Shown here: positions 42,970 through 53,388 of the stretch, piece after piece
Numbering within the stretch: position 1 is the first letter of the stretch
Layout of the letters: each line of letters begins with the position of its first letter
DNA from: G963556115 sp963677015
GTDB lineage: Bacteria; Planctomycetota; SZUA-567
Direction of reading: 5' to 3'
Length of the DNA stretch: 64,000 nt
Assembly (NCBI GenBank): GCA_963677015.1
Contig: OY781533.1
Span: 806,001 to 870,000, forward strand
Notes under the pieces: generated by a model
Databases searched by the model: none
What the model saw: the letters and a program-made list of their open reading frames with translations, nothing else
Told to the model about the DNA's origin: nothing
Made by a program: the position numbers and the translations under genes

Positions 42970-44664
42970 ATGGATACCAAGACATTTTACCCCAAGACAT
43001 ATGCGGTATTAACCCACGAAGGATTCAGACAAAACTTTTCCCGGGATCTGATTGCCGGGATTATTACCGGAATTATTGCTTTGCCGCTGGCTATAGCCTT
43101 TGGTATCGCCAGCGGAGCTACACCGGAGCAGGGATTATTCTCTGCAATTATTGGTGGTTTAATTATCTCGCTATTCAGTGGCAGCAGAGTGCAGATAGGA
43201 GGGCCGACAGGGGCGTTTATAGTAGTTGTTTATAATATAATCGCGACTTACGGTATAGCGGGGCTTATCATTGCCACTATTATGGCCGGTATCATACTTA
43301 TACTGCTGGGTGTGTTACGGCTGGGGAGTATAATAAAGTTTATTCCGTATCCGGTGACTCAGGGCTTTACCTCCGGTATAGCGGTATTGATCGCTATGAC
43401 GCAGTTGAATGATTTTCTGGGGCTGTCAATCAAGAATATCCCGGCTTCGGTTGTAGGGAGGATCGGGGCGTATTGGGAACATCTGGGGGCTCTTGATACC
43501 CGCGCACTGGCGATTGGAGCTATTACTATATTTCTGATACTGCTGTGCAAGAAGTTTTTACCACGGATACCAGGTTCACTGATCGCGATAATTATACTAA
43601 CCGTTATTACTTCATTTTTTCATATTGATATCGAGACTATTTTCAGCAGGTTCGGTACGATAAACAGCTCTTTCCCGCATCCGGTGATGCCTGATTTCAG
43701 CTTTGAATTATTGGTTAAGCTACTGCCCTCGGCTCTGACTATTGCAATTCTCGGAGCTATCGAGTCACTGCTATCGGCGGTTGTTGCCGATGGTATGACC
43801 GGAATGCGGCATAATTCTAATACTGAACTGATCGCTCAGGGTATATCCAACATTGTTACGCCGATGTTTGGAGGAATACCTACTACCGGGGCAATTGCCC
43901 GTACGGCAACGAATATTCAGAATGGGGGAAGAACCCCGCTTGCGGGGATTTTTCATGCGGTGACACTGCTGCTTATTGTGGAATTTTTCGGTCAATACGC
44001 TTCGGCGATTCCATTGGCGATACTTTCGGGTATCCTGCTTACTGTGGCTCTTAATATGAGCGAGTATCGCCTGTTCTTTAAAATGTTCAGAGCACCCAAG
44101 AGTGATGTTGTTATAATGCTGACAACCTTTATTCTGACGATTCTCGTGGATCTTACGGTGGCAATTCCAACCGGTATTGTTCTGGCGTCTCTGTTATTCA
44201 TGAGCCGTATGGAGAGAGTTGCCGGAGGTGTGATAATTGAACCTGAGAGTAATGCTGATCCCAGAGATGATGATCCGTTTGCTATTGGAAATTATACCAT
44301 ACCGCAGGGTGTCTGCGTATATGAGATTAATGGTCCGTTTTTTTTCGGGGCGGCAAAGAAATTTCAGGATGAGGCGTTGCGGCGGACTCCAAAGGTTCTT
44401 ATTCTGCGTATGAGAAACGTCAGTGCAATTGATGCGACCGGTCTCTTTGCCCTGCAGGATATAATAAAGACCTGTAAGAAAAATAATTGTGTCGTTCTGA
44501 TTTCAGCGATTCAGAAACAGCCTTTGACGGCACTTAAAAAGTCCGGGATAACTGATGAGTTGGTTTCAAAGCAGGTGTTTCTTGATATCTCAAGTGCTCT
44601 GAAGCATGCGGAGGAGATAATAGCGTCAATTCAGTCTGCCAGATCTTCACGCAGAGCGAAGTAG
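42970..44664 (+). CDS. SulP-family anion transporter with STAS domain
   Basis: 564 residues. The membrane part (about 25-420) has the SulP start FSRDLIAGIITGIIALPLAIAFGIASG and IGGPTGAFIVVVYNI. The cytoplasmic STAS domain (about 445-555) includes FFFGAAKKFQDEAL and ILRMRNVSAIDATGLFALQDI. The family moves sulfate, bicarbonate or other anions, often with Na+ or H+; the substrate is not decided by sequence. The ribosome-binding site is GGAGAGG. Apparently monocistronic. Confidence 0.94.
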   Translation: MDTKTFYPKTYAVLTHEGFRQNFSRDLIAGIITGIIALPLAIAFGIASGATPEQGLFSAIIGGLIISLFSGSRVQIGGPTGAFIVVVYNIIATYGIAGLIIATIMAGIILILLGVLRLGSIIKFIPYPVTQGFTSGIAVLIAMTQLNDFLGLSIKNIPASVVGRIGAYWEHLGALDTRALAIGAITIFLILLCKKFLPRIPGSLIAIIILTVITSFFHIDIETIFSRFGTINSSFPHPVMPDFSFELLVKLLPSALTIAILGAIESLLSAVVADGMTGMRHNSNTELIAQGISNIVTPMFGGIPTTGAIARTATNIQNGGRTPLAGIFHAVTLLLIVEFFGQYASAIPLAILSGILLTVALNMSEYRLFFKMFRAPKSDVVIMLTTFILTILVDLTVAIPTGIVLASLLFMSRMERVAGGVIIEPESNADPRDDDPFAIGNYTIPQGVCVYEINGPFFFGAAKKFQDEALRRTPKVLILRMRNVSAIDATGLFALQDIIKTCKKNNCVVLISAIQKQPLTALKKSGITDELVSKQVFLDISSALKHAEEIIASIQSARSSRRAK

Positions 44665-44746
44665 TCATAACAGCTTTTGGCTGGCTGGTAATTTATTGTG
44701 GGCTTGTGCTATCTGTTGTATGGGTATTTTGAGGTTGAATACATAA

Positions 44747-46699
44747 TTATATGGTAAAATCAGGGAGATATTTAATCCCATAGCCGCGGATAAAGGTAAA
44801 GACACCTGATTTTAAGGTGGCTGTAACGCTATAAGTCTGATCGAAAATTGTGACTGTTGTTCCCGGAAAGAAATTCTCACAGACCTTAAGACGCGGAATG
44901 TATGGAGAATAATCATTTCTGATTTTCTTTATTTTCAGTTTGAGGTTCTTGATTTCCTTGAGACAGAGTGTCCGGTAATTGATTATATTGGTCTGTGACT
45001 CATAAAATTGTCCGCTGTCATAAAGCCCGTTCAGGTAGTCAAGATAATTCCGGTAACGCAGTATTGTCTTTTCAATATTGTCTATTACATGTGTTATGTG
45101 CTCTTCAAGATTATGTCCGTATCCTAGTATGATCTCGGTCTTTTCGCTTTTGTTGGATCCTGTTCTGCACGCCTGAATCTCCAATCCTGCTTTATAAGTG
45201 CCGCCACGCAGTACGCAGCGTCTGGCTTTGCCTATAATTCGATATTCGGCGTAAATATTGGAAGCCTCAATTTTGTTTTGAAAAATAACATCTTCTCTAC
45301 TGTGTAAAACCGAACCAACTGTCTGGTGACACACTATCGTGTCGGCTGTAATATCAGATTGCGCGATACTGTCTCTTACAATCACATCTCTTTCAGCGTG
45401 TAAGTTAATTTTATTGACCGAGCCATTGAAGAAGGCATGTCCGGTTATTCGGAGGTTAGAATCATTGATACTTGAATTGTTGAACAGTACGGATTGGTCA
45501 TATTCAAATATGTGCGCATCTGCTGTCACCGGTTCAAAATGCTTTATCGTATTGAGAGGTGACAGCTCCAGTTCGTTATTATAATAAATGACAATACCGT
45601 TGAGACATGAGTGAAAACTGTTCTGCTGGAAATCAATCTTTATATTGTTGCTGGTGAGAATAAAATTATGCAGTGACGCTGGCGGAATAATAACAGTACC
45701 GTGTACGTCCATTCCGGCACTGCCACTGTCAGGAAAAGATATGGAACCGATAAGTCTGTTGGCTTTTATAGAAAAGATAATTTTAGGATAATTTCGAAAC
45801 TGGCCTGAAATAGGAAATGGTTGTATACTGCTGGGTTCAAGCTTGAAGATACCATGAGCACCGGCCTTCGGGAGTTTACCTTTTATCATTTCAACTTCTA
45901 CAATGGTTCTGTTTTTTATGGCTTTATCTATTGCCTGTATCAGTGATTTTGATGATGGAGGCATCCCGAGTCTATTTTGCAGGATGCTGCGACGTATTTT
46001 TACCAGTGTAGGTTCACCGCCATTGAAGTTCTGAGGATATATCTTTCCGGAAACTGACATCTTGTTATCAGCTATTTTAATTAGAGGGGCGACAGATACT
46101 GACGAACCTGTGAATGCTACCATGCCGTATATCTCTGAAATAAATTCTCCGGTATCCTCATCAAAGTAACAGTTTTCCCCGCACTCAACGCGGATATTGT
46201 TGATACTATGCTGTTTTATATTGGGATGCATGAAATATTTCCCTTTAATATTTCTGCCTTTGTGGCAAGGCTTGGCTGGTTCGATAATGCCGATACATTC
46301 ACCTGGATATATCGGAAAATTAATATTTCCTGAAAGTTTGAACTGTGCATCCTGTGCCGGAACAGGCATGTTCCCTGTAGCAATAACCAAGCCTAAAACT
46401 GAAGCACCTGTCTGTAGTCTGCTGAAAAATTCCTTGAGACTCTTTCTGGTTATACCATAAAAGACACCTTTGTTCTGTAGAGCGCTGACTAGTGGTGGAA
46501 TGGTAAAAAGGGTATTGGATTTTGACTGATCATATTCTGTTATTACCGCTTTCATGTTATCAGGTGATATTTTAATTTTCAGCTCGGGATAGATGTATTT
46601 TGTGTCACTTATTGAAGAAAGTTTTTTAGAAATCTTATCACGAATATTTTTTGTGGTTTCATTCTGTTCTTCGGTCGGACCAAGGGTGCTGTTGTTCAT
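44747..46699 (-). CDS. FapA-like DUF342 polymer-forming protein
   Basis: 650 residues. The FapA region (about 90-530) contains GECIGIIEPAKPCHKGRNIKGK, ENCYFDEDTGEFISEIYGMV, then a beta-helix with INLHAERDVIVRDSIAQSDI and ILGYGHNLEEHI. A coiled coil follows (about 535-600), and a small beta domain ends the protein. DUF342 proteins are cytoplasmic, form polymers or anchor at poles, and are tied to motility and sporulation regulation (FapA, FlaG-type loci). It has no signal or membrane segment. The Shine-Dalgarno is weak (AAAGAG). Confidence 0.88.
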   Translation of the reverse strand: MNNSTLGPTEEQNETTKNIRDKISKKLSSISDTKYIYPELKIKISPDNMKAVITEYDQSKSNTLFTIPPLVSALQNKGVFYGITRKSLKEFFSRLQTGASVLGLVIATGNMPVPAQDAQFKLSGNINFPIYPGECIGIIEPAKPCHKGRNIKGKYFMHPNIKQHSINNIRVECGENCYFDEDTGEFISEIYGMVAFTGSSVSVAPLIKIADNKMSVSGKIYPQNFNGGEPTLVKIRRSILQNRLGMPPSSKSLIQAIDKAIKNRTIVEVEMIKGKLPKAGAHGIFKLEPSSIQPFPISGQFRNYPKIIFSIKANRLIGSISFPDSGSAGMDVHGTVIIPPASLHNFILTSNNIKIDFQQNSFHSCLNGIVIYYNNELELSPLNTIKHFEPVTADAHIFEYDQSVLFNNSSINDSNLRITGHAFFNGSVNKINLHAERDVIVRDSIAQSDITADTIVCHQTVGSVLHSREDVIFQNKIEASNIYAEYRIIGKARRCVLRGGTYKAGLEIQACRTGSNKSEKTEIILGYGHNLEEHITHVIDNIEKTILRYRNYLDYLNGLYDSGQFYESQTNIINYRTLCLKEIKNLKLKIKKIRNDYSPYIPRLKVCENFFPGTTVTIFDQTYSVTATLKSGVFTFIRGYGIKYLPDFTI

Positions 46700-47414
46700 A
46701 ATTATCTCTTTATTTTAAGGTTTAATAATAAACTTGGATGTAATAATTAATCATAGAGTTAATTGTTAGAATATTATTATGGATGTATAAGTAGTTTGTG
46801 TAAATTAAAGTTAATTGTTTGTAATTTAAAATTACTATATGTAGCTTGTGACATAAAGTAAAATATGTTTTGAAACCGGTTAAGAAATATCAAATCTTTA
46901 AAGTTTTCAGGTTTTAATGTGGCAGGTCATAATGAATATTTTATCCGGTACAATTTAATGTAACTGTCCACATTAAAATATTTGTTTAAGCGAAAATAAT
47001 ATCAATAAACTGAAGGTTCAGGTATAATTTAATTGATAAGTAAAAATTGTTATGTGCTTTTTAAAATAGTTTTTGTTGTTTCTGTAGTATCGTTGTAACT
47101 TACCATAAAACATAATATTGTTGACTTCGTTTTACTGGTATATCACTTTGCAATTATGTAAATAGAAGTGTATGTTAGTATTTTCTGTTTCGTATCGAGA
47201 ACGTCTGAAATTCAAAGCTAAAATAGTAATTATTGTTTCAAATCTGAATTTTAAACAGTAATATTTATGCGCAAGTATAACTGAAAATGGCTTTTTGTAT
47301 ATCGTCTTTGATTTATTCTGTCAATTATTATCTGTGTTAAATTTTTGATGTTAAGATAGAAAATTGCAGCTGGTTTTAATGAAGATTTTCCGGGTTGAAT
47401 AAAAGGGACTACTT
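46700..47414. other. Long AT-rich intergenic region
   Basis: 715 nt between the divergent FapA-like and hybrid kinase genes. I found no ORF, tRNA, riboswitch or clear repeat. It must carry both promoters. Confidence 0.5.
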
Positions 47415-50216
47415 ATGAATGATATGATTTCGAAATCTGATTCTGATTATTGTGGCAGAAAAGTGGTGCTTATTGCTGAAAATTCGGATGTGGTTATATT
47501 ATTGAAACTGGCTCTAAAGAATAGTAAAAAGATTGATTTTGATATTAGTCATGTCTTAACGCTGAAGGAAACGACTGAATATTTTGCAAGTAATACAGCG
47601 GATATTGTTTTACTTGATCTGCATTTACCATGGGGTGCGGGATTGGATGTACTGAAGCAGGTAAAATCATTGTTTGCAATGATTCCTGTGGTCGTGTTGG
47701 TAGAGCAGAATGCTGAATCCTTGGGGCTTGAGTCTTTAAAATATGGGGTTCAGGATTATATAGTTAAGGAAAAAGTGTGTGATAATGAAGGTGAGTTGTC
47801 CTCTGTTATTATCAAATCAATACAACGGGCAGAGGTTATTCAAAATGAGATTTTTGTATCGTCGGTTCTGGATCATCTTCAACATTTTCAGAACTTAGGT
47901 GAAAGTATAAAATTGATACTTGGTGATATAAGCAGATATACAAAGTTATCAGAAGTTTCATTATTACTTCGAAATAGGATGAATCAAACTTTTAGTTATT
48001 ATAATCGTACAACAGTTGAGCATGTAAGTTTAGACTTTACCAGTTGTGAGACAGTTTGTCAGCTCATAGCACCGTATGAAATGTATGAGCTTGTTTTTTC
48101 AAAAAGCTATGGAAACTATCGGGATAATTTTACAGAACAGGGAAGCTTCTGGTCTGATAATATTTCTGATTTTATTTCTACAGTGTACGGGGAAGAGAAG
48201 ACAAATTCTACAGGAAGCAGTAAGTTTAAAAATGAGTATAACTCGCTGGCCTTAATTCCAGTAATCATTAATGAAAATGTTGTAGGTGTTCTTCAGTTGG
48301 CAGGATTTGATTCTGAACAAATTTCTATTTCAATAGTAGAGCATTTAGAGAATATTGTATCTGTATTTGCTGGAGTACTGAGACAAAAAAATATGTTGCC
48401 CGATACCCATGAGGATAAGTTGCTATCACTGACAATTTGTGAGTATATTTATATTGGAATAATGGTTGAGGATATAGATAGCGGGTGTATTATTTTTGTC
48501 AATGCCAGAGCACGTAAGATTATTGGCATGCCGGAGGACGTAATACTTGGTGAAACAATAGATAAGTTCTTTCCTCAAGCAGTTGAGGCAGGTCGAGATG
48601 ATATGGTAAAATCTTATGAAACATATTTGACATGCAATGAAAAGAGTATTCATGTACTGCGAAGTACCAGAATAGTGGATATCCAGGGCAAAAAATTGCG
48701 TGTTACCAGTTTTAGCGATCTTACAGAAAAAGATAAATCTCAGGAAGAAATTATTAAGCTTTCGCGTTTCCCAAATGAAAATCCTTATCCGGTACTCAGA
48801 GTTGCTGTCTCCGGGAAAATACTTTATCATAATAAAGCAGGGACAAACTTTTTGCCATATATCTGTAAGGAGGATAACGTAGAGTTAAGTGCAGAGTTTA
48901 TGCAACTGGTGCAGGATTGTTTTAATTCTGGTGAACTCTGCTATCAGGAGGTAAGTTGCGGGGAATGTCTGTATTCGATTTATATGCGGCCTATTTTAGA
49001 AGAGCATTATGTTAATATTTATGGAGTTGATATTACCGACCAGCGGAGAATTGAGAAACAATTGCGTCATAGTGAAAAGATGCAGGCTATTGGACAGTTG
49101 GCTGGAGGAATCGCACACGAGTTTAATAATCAACTGGCTGTAATAAATGGGTTTTCAGAACTGGTTATGAATTATCCTCCGGTTTATGATTCTCCAAAAT
49201 ATTCAAGTATGTTGTCCGAGGTAATAAAAGCGGGTGAACGGGCGGCAGATTTAACCCGGCAGTTATTGACTTATTGTCGTCAGAAGGATGTTTCGCTTGA
49301 TACTATCAATATTAATGATGTTATTTCTGACATGGAAATTATGCTCAGGAGGATTATTGGTGAAGATGTCAGTCTGAGTACTGATTTGGTTGAGAATCCA
49401 TATATGATGGAAATCGATAAGGGGCAATTGAGTGATGTTCTGATCAATCTCTGTGCTAATGCCAGAGATGCAATGAATAAAGGAGGGCGGATAATCGTTG
49501 CTACCAGTAATGGTAGGTGGGATAATGAGATTGCTGATGATGAAGATATTGTTCTTTCCGGTCCTTATATCAGTATGTCAGTGACAGATACCGGGCAGGG
49601 AATGAATGAAGAGACGATGAAAAGGATTTTTGAGCCGTTCTTTACGACCAAGCCTGTTGGAAAGGGTACAGGGTTAGGCCTGGCTATGGTATATGGGGTC
49701 GTAAAAGAACGTGGCGGAACAATAACTGTTAACAGTAGCTTGGGTGAAGGCACATCATTTGAAATATGTTTTCCTGCAATTATTAAGACTAATCCTGCGG
49801 CTGAGATTAGAGAAGATGAAATGATAAGGTGCAGTCTGAGCGGTAATGAAACTATATTGGTGATAGAAGATGAAGGTGGAGTCCTGATGTATGTGACAGC
49901 TGTTCTTCAGGACGCGGGGTATACTGTGCTACAGAGTAACAGTCCAAATGAAGCGTTACGTATTTTTGACGAGAATGCAGATTCAATTTCGTTGATTCTT
50001 TCGGATGTAATAATGCCTGAAATGTCTGGATTTGATCTGATAAAAAGGCTGAAAGCGAAAAAGCCGGAATTAAAAGCAATATGTATGTCAGGATATAGTG
50101 AAGATCTGTTGAATAAGAGAGCAGATATTGAATATGATATTCAGATTATCAATAAACCGGTAAGTCCTACTGAGCTGCTAGCAGCTCTTAACCGGTTAAA
50201 AAAAGATCAACGTTAG
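47415..50216 (+). CDS. Hybrid histidine kinase with receiver domains at both ends
   Basis: 933 residues, no membrane helix. Order: receiver (about 15-130; phospho-site in DIVLLDLHLP), GAF-like region (about 150-310), PAS (about 325-445), a second PAS-like part (about 450-545), kinase core with GQLAGGIAHEFNNQLAVINGFSEL (phospho-His), NLCANARDAM, VTDTGQGM and GKGTGLGLAMVYGV, and a C-terminal receiver (about 810-930; ILSDVIMPEMSG). This is a cytoplasmic NtrB-like hybrid kinase that probably phosphorylates its own C-terminal receiver before a downstream partner. No output regulator is adjacent. The ribosome-binding site is AAGGGAC. Confidence 0.93.
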   Translation: MNDMISKSDSDYCGRKVVLIAENSDVVILLKLALKNSKKIDFDISHVLTLKETTEYFASNTADIVLLDLHLPWGAGLDVLKQVKSLFAMIPVVVLVEQNAESLGLESLKYGVQDYIVKEKVCDNEGELSSVIIKSIQRAEVIQNEIFVSSVLDHLQHFQNLGESIKLILGDISRYTKLSEVSLLLRNRMNQTFSYYNRTTVEHVSLDFTSCETVCQLIAPYEMYELVFSKSYGNYRDNFTEQGSFWSDNISDFISTVYGEEKTNSTGSSKFKNEYNSLALIPVIINENVVGVLQLAGFDSEQISISIVEHLENIVSVFAGVLRQKNMLPDTHEDKLLSLTICEYIYIGIMVEDIDSGCIIFVNARARKIIGMPEDVILGETIDKFFPQAVEAGRDDMVKSYETYLTCNEKSIHVLRSTRIVDIQGKKLRVTSFSDLTEKDKSQEEIIKLSRFPNENPYPVLRVAVSGKILYHNKAGTNFLPYICKEDNVELSAEFMQLVQDCFNSGELCYQEVSCGECLYSIYMRPILEEHYVNIYGVDITDQRRIEKQLRHSEKMQAIGQLAGGIAHEFNNQLAVINGFSELVMNYPPVYDSPKYSSMLSEVIKAGERAADLTRQLLTYCRQKDVSLDTININDVISDMEIMLRRIIGEDVSLSTDLVENPYMMEIDKGQLSDVLINLCANARDAMNKGGRIIVATSNGRWDNEIADDEDIVLSGPYISMSVTDTGQGMNEETMKRIFEPFFTTKPVGKGTGLGLAMVYGVVKERGGTITVNSSLGEGTSFEICFPAIIKTNPAAEIREDEMIRCSLSGNETILVIEDEGGVLMYVTAVLQDAGYTVLQSNSPNEALRIFDENADSISLILSDVIMPEMSGFDLIKRLKAKKPELKAICMSGYSEDLLNKRADIEYDIQIINKPVSPTELLAALNRLKKDQR

Positions 50217-50446
50217 AAGCTGTAGCGTTAATTTATATATAGGTTTATTGGCAGAGTACACCTTGGATATTATGTGGTTATAAGTTTCGGTGTTGTATAG
50301 TTATAAGCCTTCTTCTGTTTATTAATCAATTAAACTATAAAAGTTTTCATGTATATTAACAGGTGATCACTTGTTAATATATATTAATATTTGTATCATT
50401 ATCACATTGTTACTTATTTTGGGCTATGACGTGGATTTGGGAAGTT

Positions 50447-51228
50447 ATGAAGAGATTATTGCTGATAGTTGGGATTGTGGTAATGACGGTTGCTATTGTG
50501 GTGGTGGCCGGGAGCTTTTCGGCTTCTGCTGGGAAGGTGGCTCTGGTGGAGAAGCCGGGGGTATGGGATCTTACAAAGCTGACCGTGGCGCTTTTGAGTG
50601 GGAGTGATGAGTTGCCGCTGAGTGGCGAGCAGATGATGGAGATGTGACTGCGGCGACACTGCTTGGTAATACTTATGACAAACTTGAGATGTATAAGGAG
50701 GCGGCTCCATATTTGACGATAGCAGCGGATGCTGGGGATAGTGATTCACAGTTGGCGCTTGGGTTGATGTATTATAGAGGTGATGGGGTTACTAAGAATC
50801 TACAGCTTGCATTAAAGTATTCTAAAGAATATCTTATAGCAACAGACAATCCGGTTATTCAAGGTGTCGTTGGCGGTATATATTATGAACTTGGCGGTGC
50901 TGATAATTTTAAAAAGTCCTATGAGTATTTTACTCTATCTGCTAAAAGAGGTAATGCTCAAGCTTACGCGCACCTGGGGTTGATGTATCTTTTTGGTAAA
51001 TACGTTGAAAAAGATGTTTCTAAAACGAAAGAGTATCTTGATATTGGTATTAATAACAACGTTTCTTTTGCAACATATACCCGTGGCTTAATGTATGAAA
51101 ATGGGTTTGAGGAAGAAGTAAATCCTAGTAAAGCAATGGAACTATATAAAAGAGCTGCTGAACTAGGAAATATAGATGCTCAGCAGCAACTTAGTGAATT
51201 GAAAATAAAATACACTAATTTGAAATGA
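50447..51228 (+). pseudogene. Frameshifted secreted Sel1-repeat gene
   Basis: ATG at 50447 (GGGAAG upstream) begins a signal peptide, MKRLLLIVGIVVMTVAIVVVAG, and runs to a stop at 50645-50647. The Sel1 repeats continue in the next frame from about 50611 to 51228 (GDVTAATLLGNTYDKLEMY, then four more repeats). A loss of one base near 50635-50645 explains this; the two frames overlap as ATGTGA. No slippery heptamer is visible, so it is probably a disrupted gene or a sequencing error. The 5' third is GC-rich, the rest from about 50800 is AT-rich. Its end is 5 nt from the end of the minus-strand fragment at 51234. Confidence 0.75.
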
Positions 51229-51233
51229 AATCT

Positions 51234-51692
51234 TTAATGTTTGTTTTCATGGTTTTGTTTACGATTTCTATCCATTTCAGATTTTACTCCTGTACTTACT
51301 GTATTATCTATAGCTTCGGCAAACTTTTTGAAAGTTGGCATTTCTTTTCCTAAGCCTTTTTCAATGAGTTTTCCAAGCCATGAAAAATACTTTCCCACTC
51401 CTTTGGGGGCTATAAGCAATAATATTTCCGCGGACATGTTGATTAGAGTATCTAGGTCGGTATTATTTGGATCGGATTTTAACTGCTGGTAGTAGCTGTA
51501 GAGGTGGTGAATATCACCGACGCAGCCAAGGGTGGCGGTAGCGATTTTCACCGCTACGCCGATTTCGCCGGTGGCGAAGAGTGCTACTATTCCGGCGAGA
51601 TTAACAATACTGTCCTTTACAAAGCCCCCGAGCCATCTGCCAAATTCGGTGTTGCGGAAGTTACTATCCCAGTCATCGCTGTATATGAGCAT
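51234..51692 (-). CDS. C-terminal fragment of a helical protein, convergent with a Sel1 gene
   Basis: 152 residues from ATG at 51692. The frame stays open and protein-like for 25 codons more (to the TAA at 51768) without a good start, so the gene seems cut at its 5' end. Residues ~28-80 (VNLAGIVALFATGEIGVAVKIA, HHLYSYYQQLKSDPNNTDL) match the protein at 62323-62796 (VLIGAAFATGGTAIAPALA, QETYRELKAENLPPEQL), so both belong to one family with different C-termini. The tail here ends in a charged stretch, MDRNRKQNHENKH. Its 5' part is GC-rich and its 3' part AT-rich. Function unknown; it may be a toxin-like tip. Confidence 0.6.
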   Translation of the reverse strand: MLIYSDDWDSNFRNTEFGRWLGGFVKDSIVNLAGIVALFATGEIGVAVKIATATLGCVGDIHHLYSYYQQLKSDPNNTDLDTLINMSAEILLLIAPKGVGKYFSWLGKLIEKGLGKEMPTFKKFAEAIDNTVSTGVKSEMDRNRKQNHENKH

Positions 51693-51893
51693 TACGGAGA
51701 GGGCGGCGGTAACTACCTGTGTCTGTTCGAGGTTGAGTCCCGGCAGGAGCTGGGTGAGTTCGGTGTTTTAAGTGGCTAGGAGGATTAAAAATAAGCTGGG
51801 TGAAGCGAGGACGGCATGATATTGGATGCGGGATGATATATGATCAGGGTCATCTTCAGTACCTTTGCTGAGAGCTGGGTAGGTATGATTTGC

Positions 51894-51921
51894 TTGACAA
51901 ATAAAATATACGGAGTAGGAT
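51894..51921 (+). promoter_or_regulatory. Promoter of the MFS gene
   Basis: TTGACA (51894-51899), 16-nt spacer, TAGGAT (51916-51921), about 73 nt before the start. Confidence 0.45.
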
Positions 51922-51993
51922 GGAGGTGAATTTGGGCTAGGCAGGTGCGCCGGGTTTTATGGTACTGGTACTGGGTAAGTGAAGGTGGAGCAG

Positions 51994-53268
51994 ATGTGGA
52001 ATATAGCTGGTATACTGAGATCAAGATATATTGAGAAGTGGTATTGGGGCTTTCTGCTGCAGGGGGCGATAGTACTGGGGCTGGCGCCGATTCTTATTCC
52101 GTTGATTGTAGGTGGGAAAAAGGGTGCGGTAGAGGCCGGGTTTGTGGTGGCGGCATTTTATCTGGGGCAGCTGGCTGCGCCGTTACTGGGGTCGCTGGCG
52201 GACAGGTTCAGACAGTATAAGGTAATTTATCTTGGCAGCTATATTGTAATGGGTGTGAGTGTACTCGGGTTTGTGCTGGCTGAGCATACAATGGTCTGGC
52301 TGTTGCTGGCGCTGGTGATCGGGCTTAGTGCCGGGGCAGGTAATACCTTATCAGCGATGTATATTGTTGAGGTCGTGCCGCATGAGGAGTGGGATAGGCG
52401 TATCGGCTGGCTGCAGACATTTTACGGCAGCGGGCAGGCGCTCGGGCTATTTGCAGCGGCGGCTTTTGCGGGAGGGGCGGATTACGGGATGGTATTTGCT
52501 GGTCTGCTGATGCTTCCCGGGTTTCTGATAAGCCGGGTTACGGTGCCGGTGATTAAAAGTAAGATTCCGCAGCAGGAGCATAGGCATATACCGCATCATT
52601 TTTCACGGCGGACAAGGTCGATTCTGGCGCCGTTTCATCATTATCAGGTCGTGACCAGGATCGCTCTGCGGGATTTTGGTCGTGAAATTTACGGACGCTT
52701 TGGTCTGTTGCTGTTGAGCTGGTTTCTGGTGACACTTGGGATGTGGCTCTTTATGAACCTGTATCCGCTGCTCATGGATAAGTCTTATGGTATATCGGCG
52801 GGAGTGTCAGCGACATATTATGCGGTGTTTGCCACCGTCGGAGCTTTTGTCTATGCACCTTCCGGTATGCTGGGGCAGAAGATCGGTAATGCGAAGGTAG
52901 TGTTTACAGGTATTGTTATGCTGTTTCTTTCACTGCTTGGATTGACAGTACTTTGTTATATCGGAAAGGCTGAGTGGTGGCTGCTGGTGCCGGCGGCTTT
53001 TGCGATGATCCCTATTGCCTGGTCTCCGCTGATTGTCGGGGGAACTGCACTTGCCAGTGAGTTGACTCCGTTCGGGCAAGGTGAGGGGCTGGGGCTGTTC
53101 AACGGTTCATTTGCACTCTCCAGTGTAATTGCGGCGGTGCTGGCCGGGGTGATTGCACATAGTTGGAGTTATCCGATGGTGACCTTTGCGGCAACAGTGT
53201 TTGCCGGGGTGGGAATGCTGCTGTTTGTACCGTTGTTACGTAAAAAACGGGTTTCTGAAACTGAGTGA
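51994..53268 (+). CDS. MFS transporter
   Basis: 424 residues from ATG at 51994 (AAGG 8 nt upstream; a GTG five codons earlier is the alternative). Twelve hydrophobic helices with the motif-A-like loop GSLADRFRQYK after helix 2 and its weaker copy GQKIGNAK in the second half; a charged central loop (QQEHRHIPHHFSRRTR) separates the halves. A secondary transporter of unknown substrate. Its GC-rich codon use matches the neighbouring chromosomal genes, not the AT-rich Sel1 tails. Confidence 0.88.
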   Translation: MWNIAGILRSRYIEKWYWGFLLQGAIVLGLAPILIPLIVGGKKGAVEAGFVVAAFYLGQLAAPLLGSLADRFRQYKVIYLGSYIVMGVSVLGFVLAEHTMVWLLLALVIGLSAGAGNTLSAMYIVEVVPHEEWDRRIGWLQTFYGSGQALGLFAAAAFAGGADYGMVFAGLLMLPGFLISRVTVPVIKSKIPQQEHRHIPHHFSRRTRSILAPFHHYQVVTRIALRDFGREIYGRFGLLLLSWFLVTLGMWLFMNLYPLLMDKSYGISAGVSATYYAVFATVGAFVYAPSGMLGQKIGNAKVVFTGIVMLFLSLLGLTVLCYIGKAEWWLLVPAAFAMIPIAWSPLIVGGTALASELTPFGQGEGLGLFNGSFALSSVIAAVLAGVIAHSWSYPMVTFAATVFAGVGMLLFVPLLRKKRVSETE

Positions 53269-53317
53269 GCTATTATTGCTAGTCGTAGCATTACATTGAG
53301 AGTGATTCTTTATAATA

Positions 53318-53347
53318 AAAGGTGATAATATTACGGTTGTCACCTTT
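53318..53347. terminator. Weak terminator between convergent genes
   Basis: AAAGGTGA (53318-53325) pairs with TCACCTTT (53340-53347), flanked by AT-rich sequence, between MFS and DUF89. Confidence 0.5.
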
Positions 53348-53388
53348 AATTATATTAGTAAATTTAAGAACTTGAATAAACTGTAACC

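Noticed and set aside
50371..50607. Plus-strand ORF of 78 codons at the Sel1 pseudogene
   Set aside because: It lies in the wrong frame for the signal peptide; the frame at 50447 gives a clear signal sequence instead.
51785..52024. Minus-strand ORF of 79 codons that might extend the fragment at 51234 upstream
   Set aside because: It is in a different frame, is separated by a stop, is Pro/Ser/Tyr-rich and overlaps the MFS promoter and start.
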